DNA of 64,000 nucleotides from Algoriphagus aquimarinus (GTDB lineage Bacteria; Bacteroidota; Bacteroidia; Cytophagales; Cyclobacteriaceae), in NCBI RefSeq assembly GCF_900112005.1, contig NZ_FOKK01000001.1, forward strand, positions 310,001 through 374,000, read 5' to 3'. Numbering within the stretch: position 1 is the first letter of the stretch; each line of letters starts with the position of its first letter. A program made the translations under genes and the position numbers. Positions 16,200 through 24,815 of the stretch are shown piece after piece. The notes under the pieces are model-generated. The model did no database searches, was not told where the DNA came from, and saw nothing but the letters and a program-made list of their open reading frames with translations.

Positions 16200-19100
16200 A
16201 TGTTAGATATTATAGCAAAAGGACTTGCAAAAGTATTTGGAACCAAGTCCGACAGAGATATTAAAGAACTTCTTCCGATCGTTACCCAGATCAATGATGT
16301 TTTTTCTACATTAAAGAGCCTCAGCGATGATCAGTTGCGAGCCAAAACTGAAGAAATCAAGGTTGAAATCAACGCTCATCTGCAGGAGTTCGATGATAAG
16401 ATCGTTACTATCAGATCCAAGGTAGATGAGTTGCCTGCAAAAGCCATTCATGAAAAAGATCAGCTTTTCAATCAAATTGATCAGATAGAAAAAGAGCGAA
16501 ATGAAGCCTTAGAGGTTATTTTGGAGAAGGTATTGCCAAAGGCTTTCGCAGTAGTGAAAGAAACAGCACGACGATTCAAAGAAAATGGAAAGTTAGTTGT
16601 GAAGGCAAACGACAGGGATCGCGAACTTTCTGCAAGCAAGCAAAATGTAGAGATTCAAGGTGACGAAGCGATTTGGCATAACAAGTGGATCGCTGCTGGT
16701 ACCGAAGTAGTTTGGGATATGATCCACTACGATGTACAGCTGATTGGTGGTATGGTACTCCACAAAGGAAATATTGCGGAGATGGCAACAGGTGAAGGTA
16801 AAACGTTAGTTTCTACCCTACCTGCCTACCTTAATGCTCTTGCCGGTCGTGGTGTTCACATTGTAACTGTCAATGATTATTTGGCCAAGCGTGACTCGGA
16901 GTGGAATGCGCCACTTTTTGAATTCCACGGATTAAGTGTGGATTGTATAGATAAATTCACTCCTAACTCGGCTGGCCGTAAGAAAGCCTATAGATCGGAT
17001 ATCGTTTATGGTACCAACAACGAGTTTGGCTTCGATTACCTACGAGACAACATGGCTCGTGAAGCGGGCGATTTGGTTCAAGGAAAGCATCATTTTGCAA
17101 TGATTGATGAGGTCGATTCCGTGTTGATTGATGACGCAAGAACGCCATTGATTATCTCTGGACCTGTACCAAAAGGAGATGTTCACGAATTTGATGAAAT
17201 GAAACCTCGAGTTTCTACCCTAGTTGATGAGCAACGCAAGTTGGTTCAGGGTTTCTTGACTTCTGCCAAGAAGATGATTGCCGATGGCAATGATAAAGAA
17301 GGTGGTTTGGCACTATTCAGAGCTTTCCGTGGAATGCCGAAGTATAAGCCATTGATCAAATACCTTTCTGAACCTGGTGTTCGAGTGATTCTTCAGAAGA
17401 CGGAGAATCATTTTCTACAGGATAATAAGCGTCAAATGCCAGAGGCAGATGAGCCGCTATTGTTTACTATAGATGAAAAAACTAACGTAGTAGATCTAAC
17501 CGATCGTGGTATAGAGACCATGACTACTAAGAATGAAAATGCAGAGTTTTTCATTCTTCCGGATATTGGGATTTTAATCGCCGATTTGGAAAAAGCAGAA
17601 GGCGTAGACGATACCGAGAAGCTTGTTCGTAAAGAAGAAGCGATCAAAGATTATAGCATAAAAGCACAACGTATTCACACCGTGAATCAATTGCTCAAGG
17701 CATACTGTATGTTTGAAAAAGACACGGAGTATATCTTGGTAGACGGCAAAGTGAAGATCGTAGATGAGCAAACAGGTCGTGTGATGGAAGGTCGTCGTTA
17801 TTCTGACGGATTGCATCAGGCGATTGAAGCGAAAGAGAATGTGAAAGTGGAGGATGCTACCCAAACTTACGCGACGATTACCCTTCAGAACTACTTCAGA
17901 ATGTACCACAAACTGGCAGGTATGACCGGTACGGCAGAGACTGAAGCAGGTGAATTCTGGGAAATCTACAAGTTGGACGTGGTAGTAATACCTACCAACA
18001 GACCGATTATCAGAGCTGACCGTGATGATAAAGTTTACAAAACTGTACGAGAGAAATTCAACGCAGTTGGTGACGAGATCAATGAGTTAGTTGCTGCGGG
18101 AAGACCTGTGCTTGTAGGTACTACTTCGGTAGAAATCTCTGAAGTCCTCAGTAGAATGCTGACTTTGAAGAAAATTCCTCACCAAGTATTGAATGCGAAG
18201 CAACACGCTAGAGAAGCAGATGTGGTGGCGATTGCTGGTCAAGCTGGCACTGTAACTATTGCAACCAACATGGCTGGTCGTGGAACGGATATTAAATTGT
18301 CCCCTGAAGCTAAAAAAGCTGGAGGTTTGGCAATCATCGGTACCGAGCGTCATGAATCTCGTCGCGTCGATAGACAGCTTCGAGGTAGATCTGGTCGTCA
18401 AGGTGACGTAGGGTCTTCTCAATTCTTTGTGTCTTTGGAAGATAGCTTAATGCGTTTGTTCGGTTCTGAGCGTATCGCAAAACTGATGGATAGAATGGGC
18501 CTTGAAGAGGGTGAAGTGATCCAGCATAGCATGATTTCCAAGTCTATCGAACGTGCACAGCGCAAAGTGGAGGAAAATAACTTTGGTACTAGAAAGAGAC
18601 TTCTAGAATACGATGATGTGATGAACTCACAGCGTGAAGTAGTCTACAAGAGAAGAAGAAATGCGCTGAAAGGCGAAAGATTAGAATTGGATATTTTGAA
18701 CATATTATACGATGTCTGCGAAGGCTTGGTAGATATGGGCAAAGCAAATACAGATTCTGAGGATTTCAGGATGAATATCTTCACCACTTTGGGAATAAAT
18801 TATAACGTTTCTGAAGGTGACCTTAAATCTAAAGACGCTGGTCAATTGACTCAGGAGTTATATACTATTGCTTTTGAAACCTACCAGAAGAAAAGTGAAG
18901 TGATGATGAGCACTGCTCTTCCTATATTCAAGCGAGTTCAGGAAGAAAGAGGTGCTACGGTGAAGGATATCATGGTGCCGATTTCTGATGGCATCAAGCA
19001 AATCGGCGTGGTAGCAAATCTTGAAGAAACGGTGAACTCCGAAGGACGAGAATTAGTGAGAGCAATCGAGAAAAATGTATCGCTTGCCATTATTGATCAA

Positions 19101-19580
19101 AACTGGAAAGAGCATCTTAGAGATATGGATGACTTGAAGCAGTCGGTTCAAAATGCCGTTTATGAGCAAAAAGATCCTCTTTTGATTTATAAGTTTGAGG
19201 CATTTGAGATGTTCAAACGCTTTATCGGTAAGCTGAATGAAGACATGACTACATTCTTGAGTAGAGCTGATTTGCCTAAGCAAGATCCTAATCAGGTCCA
19301 TGCAGCTGCTCCTCAGCAAACCTCAGAACCTCAAGTACAAGCTTCTAAAGCTGAGGCAGGTAGCTCACTGAATCCTGGTGCAAACCGTGCTGCAGTAGCA
19401 GCTTCCAACGCTGGCAGACCGGCTCCTCAGGTAGTTGCTCCTAGAAAATCTGACAAGGCATACGGTAGAAATGATAAAGTTTCTGTTCAATACACGAATG
19501 GAACCACTAAAAATGATGTGAAATTCAAAAGTGTGGAACAGGATGTGCAGGAAGGCAAATGTGTAATCATTGATAACTAA
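16200..19580 (+). CDS. secA: Preprotein translocase ATPase SecA
   Basis: SecA drives secretory proteins through SecYEG using ATP. The 1126-residue protein is longer than E. coli SecA (901), as is usual in Bacteroidota. Visible parts are Walker A MATGEGKT near residue 197, VNDYLAKRDSEW, the DEAD-like DEVDSVLIDDARTPLIISGP, then the second helicase domain TNMAGRGTDIKL and GTERHESRRVDRQLRGRSGR. The tail is Ala/Gln/Pro-rich and lacks the cysteine-rich zinc/SecB-binding motif. It is followed seven bases later by the SPOR lipoprotein gene. Confidence 0.98.
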   Translation: MLDIIAKGLAKVFGTKSDRDIKELLPIVTQINDVFSTLKSLSDDQLRAKTEEIKVEINAHLQEFDDKIVTIRSKVDELPAKAIHEKDQLFNQIDQIEKERNEALEVILEKVLPKAFAVVKETARRFKENGKLVVKANDRDRELSASKQNVEIQGDEAIWHNKWIAAGTEVVWDMIHYDVQLIGGMVLHKGNIAEMATGEGKTLVSTLPAYLNALAGRGVHIVTVNDYLAKRDSEWNAPLFEFHGLSVDCIDKFTPNSAGRKKAYRSDIVYGTNNEFGFDYLRDNMAREAGDLVQGKHHFAMIDEVDSVLIDDARTPLIISGPVPKGDVHEFDEMKPRVSTLVDEQRKLVQGFLTSAKKMIADGNDKEGGLALFRAFRGMPKYKPLIKYLSEPGVRVILQKTENHFLQDNKRQMPEADEPLLFTIDEKTNVVDLTDRGIETMTTKNENAEFFILPDIGILIADLEKAEGVDDTEKLVRKEEAIKDYSIKAQRIHTVNQLLKAYCMFEKDTEYILVDGKVKIVDEQTGRVMEGRRYSDGLHQAIEAKENVKVEDATQTYATITLQNYFRMYHKLAGMTGTAETEAGEFWEIYKLDVVVIPTNRPIIRADRDDKVYKTVREKFNAVGDEINELVAAGRPVLVGTTSVEISEVLSRMLTLKKIPHQVLNAKQHAREADVVAIAGQAGTVTIATNMAGRGTDIKLSPEAKKAGGLAIIGTERHESRRVDRQLRGRSGRQGDVGSSQFFVSLEDSLMRLFGSERIAKLMDRMGLEEGEVIQHSMISKSIERAQRKVEENNFGTRKRLLEYDDVMNSQREVVYKRRRNALKGERLELDILNILYDVCEGLVDMGKANTDSEDFRMNIFTTLGINYNVSEGDLKSKDAGQLTQELYTIAFETYQKKSEVMMSTALPIFKRVQEERGATVKDIMVPISDGIKQIGVVANLEETVNSEGRELVRAIEKNVSLAIIDQNWKEHLRDMDDLKQSVQNAVYEQKDPLLIYKFEAFEMFKRFIGKLNEDMTTFLSRADLPKQDPNQVHAAAPQQTSEPQVQASKAEAGSSLNPGANRAAVAASNAGRPAPQVVAPRKSDKAYGRNDKVSVQYTNGTTKNDVKFKSVEQDVQEGKCVIIDN

Positions 19581-19587
19581 TAAAGGC

Positions 19588-20133
19588 ATGAGGATATTCT
19601 GGATTTTAGGCTTGGTATTGATATTGGCGAGTTGCAAAAGCACTCGCAAAACTTCCAGTTCCGCATCTAACTATGCGAACTATCAGGAAAACCTGAATTC
19701 TTCTCTTCCAAAATATCCGGATTATCGTGCAGTAATGAATTCAAAATCATCAATCGAGTCGGCAGAATCTACCGAGGCGATTGATGGTCAATTGAATCAA
19801 GTGCAGGCAAGTTTGATAAGTAAGAATAAATCTGAGCCTTACTTTAGTGGATACTCAGTCTTGGTTTATTCGGGAATTGATCGCAATAAAGCTTTCAAAA
19901 CCCGTGATGATTTAGCCATGAATTTTCCTGATCTCACTCCTGAAATGCAATACCAACAGCCGAGATACCTGGTTAAGGTTGGGAAATTTGCACATAAAAT
20001 AGAAGCGCAGAAAAGCTTCGCAGAAGTAAAAACACAATTTCCCACAGCGAGGATAATTCAAGATCGCTTTCAGCGTGAAGAATTCAAGACGCTAAACGAA
20101 CTCAATCAAGAAAATGCTGAAGGACAAAATTAA
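19588..20133 (+). CDS. SPOR-domain lipoprotein
   Basis: The 181-residue protein has a lipoprotein signal (MRIFWILGLVLILASC, Cys16), a Ser/Asn-rich linker, and a C-terminal SPOR-like repeat (GYSVLVYSGIDRNKAFKTRD, then PRYLVKVGKFAHKIEAQKSF). SPOR domains bind glycan strands stripped of peptides, often at the division site. The ATG at 19588 begins the signal peptide exactly. It overlaps the following M20 hydrolase by 20 bp, and it may be cotranscribed with secA. Confidence 0.8.
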   Translation: MRIFWILGLVLILASCKSTRKTSSSASNYANYQENLNSSLPKYPDYRAVMNSKSSIESAESTEAIDGQLNQVQASLISKNKSEPYFSGYSVLVYSGIDRNKAFKTRDDLAMNFPDLTPEMQYQQPRYLVKVGKFAHKIEAQKSFAEVKTQFPTARIIQDRFQREEFKTLNELNQENAEGQN

Positions 20134-21304
20134 ATCTCTGGCTAAGGCCTACAAAGAAGAAGTAATTGCAAATCGTCGCCATCTTCATGCAAATCCTGAA
20201 CTTTCCTTCGAGGAATTTAATACAGCCACTTTTGTAGAAACTAAGCTAAGAGAGATGGGAATCACTTCCATCGACAAGAAAGCGAATACAGGTTGGTCGG
20301 CATTAATTGAAGGAAAAAACCCCACTAAAAGAGTTGTAGCCTTAAGGGCAGATATGGACGCTTTGCCAATCATCGAGGCAAATGATGTTTCATATAAATC
20401 TCAAAACCCAGGCGTCATGCATGCCTGCGGACACGATGCACATACAGCATCTTTACTTGGCACTGCCAAAATACTAAACGAGTTAAAGGATCAATTCGAA
20501 GGAACAATTAAGCTTATTTTCCAGCCGGGTGAGGAAGTAGCTCCTGGTGGAGCTTCATTGATGATCGCTGATAAAGTGCTCGAAAATCCCCGTCCAAACG
20601 GAATTATCGGCCAGCACGTGATGCCTTTTATAGAAGTAGGAAAAGTCGGATTCCGTCCGGGAATCTACATGGCAAGTGCTGATGAAATCTACGTAACGGT
20701 AAAAGGCAAAGGTGGCCATGCTGCCATGCCTGAGACTTTGATTGATCCTGTGTTGATCGCTTCTCATATGATTGTTGCTTTGCAGCAGGTAGTGAGTAGA
20801 GCCGCTAGCCCTAAGATTCCTTCCGTCCTTTCTTTTGGAAGAGTTGAGGCATTGGGTGCTACCAATGTGATTCCTAATGAAGTGAAGATTCAAGGTACTT
20901 TCCGTACGCTGGACGAGGATTGGAGAGCAAAAGCTCACGAGAAAATGCTTTCCATAGCCAAAGGAATCGTAGAAGGAATGGGCGGAGAAGTTGATTTCGA
21001 TATCAGAAAAGGCTATCCATTTTTGAAAAATGATCCAGAGTTGACGGAGAGATCGCATCAAGCAGCAATCGCCTATTTAGGAGAGGAAAATGTACTTGAT
21101 TTGGATATTTGGATGGCGGCAGAGGATTTTGCTTTCTATTCTCAGGAAGTTGAAGGTTGCTTCTATAGATTGGGTACAAGGAATGAAGCTAAGGGAATTA
21201 CTTCTGGAGTTCATACACCTACATTCGATATTGATGAAGATGCCTTGGAAGTTGGTGCAGGATTGATGGCATTCTTGGCTGTTTCTGAACTCGAAAAAGC
21301 ATAA
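20114..21304 (+). CDS. M20D-family amidohydrolase
   Basis: The 396-residue cytoplasmic metallopeptidase resembles hippurate/N-acyl-amino-acid hydrolases. The metal site is intact: RADMDALPI (near 76), MHACGHDAHTA (near 102-112), and QPGEEVAPGGA (glutamates near 138). A dimerisation lid domain lies in the middle, and AAEDFAFY supplies a late segment typical of the family. It cleaves N-acyl or N-aminoacyl groups from amino acids; the exact substrate is not evident. Its ATG lies inside the end of the SPOR gene. Confidence 0.9.
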   Translation: MLKDKIKSLAKAYKEEVIANRRHLHANPELSFEEFNTATFVETKLREMGITSIDKKANTGWSALIEGKNPTKRVVALRADMDALPIIEANDVSYKSQNPGVMHACGHDAHTASLLGTAKILNELKDQFEGTIKLIFQPGEEVAPGGASLMIADKVLENPRPNGIIGQHVMPFIEVGKVGFRPGIYMASADEIYVTVKGKGGHAAMPETLIDPVLIASHMIVALQQVVSRAASPKIPSVLSFGRVEALGATNVIPNEVKIQGTFRTLDEDWRAKAHEKMLSIAKGIVEGMGGEVDFDIRKGYPFLKNDPELTERSHQAAIAYLGEENVLDLDIWMAAEDFAFYSQEVEGCFYRLGTRNEAKGITSGVHTPTFDIDEDALEVGAGLMAFLAVSELEKA

Positions 21305-21326
21305 TCTTTCGATAACTTTCCTTCTG

Positions 21327-21334
21327 TATTTTTG
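21327..21334 (+). promoter_or_regulatory. Candidate -7 box for S1/P1 nuclease gene
   Basis: TATTTTTG fits TAnnTTTG and lies 34 bases before the ATG. A -33 TTG was not obvious. Confidence 0.4.
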
Positions 21335-21367
21335 CAGTAACTTTCCGCTTTCTCAGCAATTTCCAAC

Positions 21368-22135
21368 ATGAAAAGACTCCTTGCAACTTCAGTTTTTGTT
21401 TTTCTATTAGCGACCCAAACCTTCGCTTGGGGTCAATTGGGACACTATTTGATCGGCTACATGACAGAGATGCAACTGAAGCGATCTGTTCGTAAAAAAG
21501 TCGAAAAGGTGCTTTATCCGATGTCTGTAGGCAGAAGTGGAACTTGGATGGACGAGATCAAATCGGATCATGCGTTTGATTATGCCTATTCTTGGCATTA
21601 CATGACAAGCATAAGCGGTGAATACGATGAGTCCATTCAGGAAAAAGGTGGAAATGTCTATGCTGAAATCAATCGTATCAAAAATGAGCTGAAAGCTGGA
21701 AATCTAGATTCTCAGAAGGAAGCGGAGTTGCTGAAAATGCTCATTCACTTGGTGGAAGATATACATCAGCCACTTCACGTAGGTACGGGTGAAGATAAGG
21801 GTGGAAATGATGTAAAACTCGAATACTTCGGTAAATCCACTAATCTCCATGCAGTATGGGATAGCGGGATCCTAGACGGTAAAGCGATGAGCTATACTGA
21901 AATAGGTGATGAGCTTTCTAGAAGGGTAAAAAAGGACTTGATCAAGAAATACCGTGCGGGTACCATGCAGGATTGGCTTGCAGAAGCTGTAGCGGCAAGA
22001 TCGTCTGTTTATGATCTACCAGAAAGCATGAAAATTTCCTATGCATATGGCTATGATTACACACCGCTTTTAGAAGAAAGACTGATTGCTGCTAGTGTGA
22101 GATTAGCACAGATCCTAGAGGAAATCTACGGGTAA
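21368..22135 (+). CDS. Secreted S1/P1-type zinc nuclease
   Basis: The 255-residue protein has a Sec signal cleaved before Trp21. In P1 nuclease the mature N-terminal Trp binds zinc through its backbone, and the sequence here (A-WGQLGH) has the same arrangement. Further ligands are seen in TWMDEI, SWHYM, LIHLVEDIHQPLHVG, and NLHAVWDS. Such enzymes cut single-stranded DNA and RNA and can remove 3' phosphates, so it may scavenge nucleotides outside the cytoplasm. It has its own promoter-like box and terminator. Confidence 0.92.
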   Translation: MKRLLATSVFVFLLATQTFAWGQLGHYLIGYMTEMQLKRSVRKKVEKVLYPMSVGRSGTWMDEIKSDHAFDYAYSWHYMTSISGEYDESIQEKGGNVYAEINRIKNELKAGNLDSQKEAELLKMLIHLVEDIHQPLHVGTGEDKGGNDVKLEYFGKSTNLHAVWDSGILDGKAMSYTEIGDELSRRVKKDLIKKYRAGTMQDWLAEAVAARSSVYDLPESMKISYAYGYDYTPLLEERLIAASVRLAQILEEIYG

Positions 22136-22162
22136 AAAATATTTAATTATTTAGATAAATGA

Positions 22163-22195
22163 CGTTGGAATATTAATGTCCAACGGCATTTTTTA
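22163..22195 (+). terminator. Terminator after S1/P1 nuclease
   Basis: CGTTGGA/TCCAACG stem with a 9-base loop, followed by GCATTTTTT. Confidence 0.7.
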
Positions 22196-22223
22196 GTATT
22201 TTACCAGTCATAAATGCTTGTAA

Positions 22224-24080
22224 ATGCTAAGGTTTTTCACTCTAAGTTTATTTATCACTTTTTTAAGTAGTGCATCTTTTTCCCAAGACCTAAGAAACAG
22301 GCTTGGAAGAACCTATGTCAATGCTGATTCCGTTGACATAATTTTCGAACTAGAAAAGAAGAATCTTCACTCCGCCAATGATAGCGGGATTTATTACTTT
22401 TTTGTTGCGGAAAGACATAATCGAGCTTTTGAGAATCAGCTAGCTCACGAATTGTTTTTGAAAAGTGCTTCACTTCTTGATCCTGAAGAAACTAATGATC
22501 TGATTAGTCTGTGCTATATCCGATTAAATCGTTTGGAAGCAAATTCAGGCAATTGGGATCAAGCCTTGCTATATTCTCAAAAAGGTCTTGAAAATGCCAC
22601 AGTTGGTCTAGATAGCAACTATATCGGTTACGCGCTGTTGGATATTTCTGTAGTCTATCATGACATGGAAGATTATGCCAAAGGAGTTGAATATGGAAAG
22701 AAAGCACATGAATTACTCACGCGTTTTAGCCAAGCCAATCCGACATTTGTAGCTTTTTCCTTGAATGCAATAGGGATAAATTTTGACGATTGGGACATGC
22801 CAGATTCAGCACTTTTTTATCATTACAAGATCTTTGATAACATCGATAAACTTGACAGTTCTCGAATCTCATTTACCTTCAATAACATCGGTAATACGCT
22901 CTTGAAGCAGGAAAAATATAAGGAAGCGCAATCTTGGATTCAGACTGCTGTGCAATTGAATATGAAAGATGGGGATGATTATAGTCTTGCAGCAAACTAT
23001 ACTAACCTGGGGACTATTGCATATAAGCTTCGCGACTTTTCGAAAGCTAATATGTTGATGGATTCTGCTTTTAAATATGTAGAGCGAAGTCAATCCACGG
23101 AGAAAATGCGAGATTATCTGGAAGAGCAATATCGCTTTCACAAAGCCAAGGGCGATCTCTCGGCAGCAATGGATTACTTGGAACAATACTCCTCGCTGAA
23201 GGATTCTATTTTCAAAGAGGAGCGAATAAAGACACTTGGAGAACTGGAAGCTAAATATCAGGTTCAAACCAAAGAGCGGGAATTAGCCGAATCCCGAGCC
23301 GAAGTAGTGGAGCATGAATTATTGGCCAAAAACCGGAACAATCAGATTTTACTTTTGGTAGTATTTCTGCTCATCATTATGGGCGTGGCTTTTTTCATCT
23401 ATTACAGACAGAAAACCAAAAACAGGCACTTGGAGCAGGAAGCTAAGCTGCAGCAAATCTATGCGGAGCAAGAAACCCAAAAGCAACTCCATGAACAGAG
23501 GAACAGGATTTCCTCCGATCTTCATGACAATATTGGTGCACAACTGACTTTTATTGTTTCCTCGTTGGACAACTTGAAATTCTTCGAATTGAGTAAGGAG
23601 AAAATGGCTGGAAAGATTGATCAGATTTCAGCTTTTACAGTAGAAACGGTCAATGAACTTCGGGATACGATCTGGGCGATGAATAAGGATAATATTAGCT
23701 TGGACGATTTGCAAACCAGGCTTGCGGGTTTAATTTCAAAAGCCAAAGTTGCTTGTCCTCACGTGAATTTTGAACTGGAAATCCAAGATGAGTTGGAAAA
23801 GGATTTATTGCTCAATTCTATGGAAGGAGTGAATTACTTTCGAGTGGCTCAGGAGGCATTGAATAATGCCATCAAACATGCACAAGCTGATCAGATTAAG
23901 ATTGTTTTCTCACGAAATAAGGGACATATCCGAGTTTGCATATCCGATAATGGGAAAGGTATAGATCAGGCGGGCATTGGCAATGGGCTTGGTAATATGA
24001 GAAATCGCGCAGAGCGTATAGGAAGGGAATTGAAAATAGATTCTGTTCTTGGTCAAGGCACACAAGTTTGTATCTTCTAG
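22224..24080 (+). CDS. TPR-containing sensor histidine kinase (HisKA_3 type)
   Basis: The 618-residue protein has a Sec signal, a periplasmic TPR array (about residues 30-330), a coiled coil, one membrane helix near 374-394, and a cytoplasmic NarX/DesK-type kinase. The phospho-acceptor His434 lies in SSDLHDNIGAQL. The ATPase domain shows the N-box QEALNNAIKHA, DNGKGID, and GNGLGNMRNRAERIG. This architecture is common in Bacteroidota. The start codon of the partner response regulator lies 24 bases downstream. Confidence 0.92.
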   Translation: MLRFFTLSLFITFLSSASFSQDLRNRLGRTYVNADSVDIIFELEKKNLHSANDSGIYYFFVAERHNRAFENQLAHELFLKSASLLDPEETNDLISLCYIRLNRLEANSGNWDQALLYSQKGLENATVGLDSNYIGYALLDISVVYHDMEDYAKGVEYGKKAHELLTRFSQANPTFVAFSLNAIGINFDDWDMPDSALFYHYKIFDNIDKLDSSRISFTFNNIGNTLLKQEKYKEAQSWIQTAVQLNMKDGDDYSLAANYTNLGTIAYKLRDFSKANMLMDSAFKYVERSQSTEKMRDYLEEQYRFHKAKGDLSAAMDYLEQYSSLKDSIFKEERIKTLGELEAKYQVQTKERELAESRAEVVEHELLAKNRNNQILLLVVFLLIIMGVAFFIYYRQKTKNRHLEQEAKLQQIYAEQETQKQLHEQRNRISSDLHDNIGAQLTFIVSSLDNLKFFELSKEKMAGKIDQISAFTVETVNELRDTIWAMNKDNISLDDLQTRLAGLISKAKVACPHVNFELEIQDELEKDLLLNSMEGVNYFRVAQEALNNAIKHAQADQIKIVFSRNKGHIRVCISDNGKGIDQAGIGNGLGNMRNRAERIGRELKIDSVLGQGTQVCIF

Positions 24081-24103
24081 ATGTATTTAAATCTTCACAT
24101 CGA

Positions 24104-24754
24104 ATGTCAATAAAAATAGCAATTGCCGAAGACAACAGTTTTTTGCTCAAAGCAATCCTGGAAAAGCTTTCATTTTTTGAAGAGATTGAGGTGAAATTCT
24201 CTGCGTACAATGGACTGGAGCTTTTGGAGAAATTGGAGAAAGATGCTAATGTTCATCTGATCTTGATGGATATTGAGATGCCAAAGATGAACGGGATTGA
24301 AACCGTCGCGCAGGTTTCGCAAAGGTATCCACAGATCAAAACGATTATGCTTACCGTCTTTGATGATGATGAGCATATTTTCAAGGCGATTCAAGCTGGC
24401 GCAAATGGTTATTTTTTGAAAGAGGTAGATCCTAAAACACTTCATCAGGGAATCATTGATACCCTAGAAGGAGGTGCAGCGATGACTCCATCAGTAGCGA
24501 TGAAAGCGCTGAAGCTGCTACGTAATCCACCTGATTTCTCCCAGCCAGTAGAAGAGATCAAATTGACTACGCGGGAAATTGAGATTCTGGAGCAGACTTC
24601 AAAAGGTCTGAATTACAATCAGATCGGTGAAAACTTATTTATTTCACCAAAAACAGTCCGTAAACACACAGAGAATATCTACCAGAAACTTCAGGTTCAT
24701 AGTAAGCTAGAAGCTGTGCAAAAAGCGGTGAAAAATCGGATTATTGAGGGGTGA
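24104..24754 (+). CDS. NarL/FixJ-family response regulator
   Basis: The 216-residue protein has a receiver domain with Asp56 as the phosphorylation site (LILMDIEMPKMNG), switch residues in MLTVFDDD, and the lysine in FLKEVD. A LuxR-type helix-turn-helix follows (LTTREIEILEQTSKGLNYNQIG, then SPKTVRKHTENIYQKL). It is surely the partner of the TPR kinase just upstream. The ATG at 24104 starts the conserved receiver strand and is preferred over an in-frame start at 24068. Confidence 0.94.
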   Translation: MSIKIAIAEDNSFLLKAILEKLSFFEEIEVKFSAYNGLELLEKLEKDANVHLILMDIEMPKMNGIETVAQVSQRYPQIKTIMLTVFDDDEHIFKAIQAGANGYFLKEVDPKTLHQGIIDTLEGGAAMTPSVAMKALKLLRNPPDFSQPVEEIKLTTREIEILEQTSKGLNYNQIGENLFISPKTVRKHTENIYQKLQVHSKLEAVQKAVKNRIIEG

Positions 24755-24764
24755 AGCAATGCAG

Positions 24765-24812
24765 AATTGAAAATGGAGAAATTTAAAATTGGCATTATTT
24801 TCATTTTCAATT
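24765..24812. terminator. Inverted repeat between convergent genes
   Basis: AATTGAAAATG and CATTTTCAATT form a perfect 11-bp AT-rich stem with a 26-base loop, between the response regulator and dsbD. It may act as a weak terminator for both strands. Confidence 0.45.
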
Positions 24813-24815
24813 AGC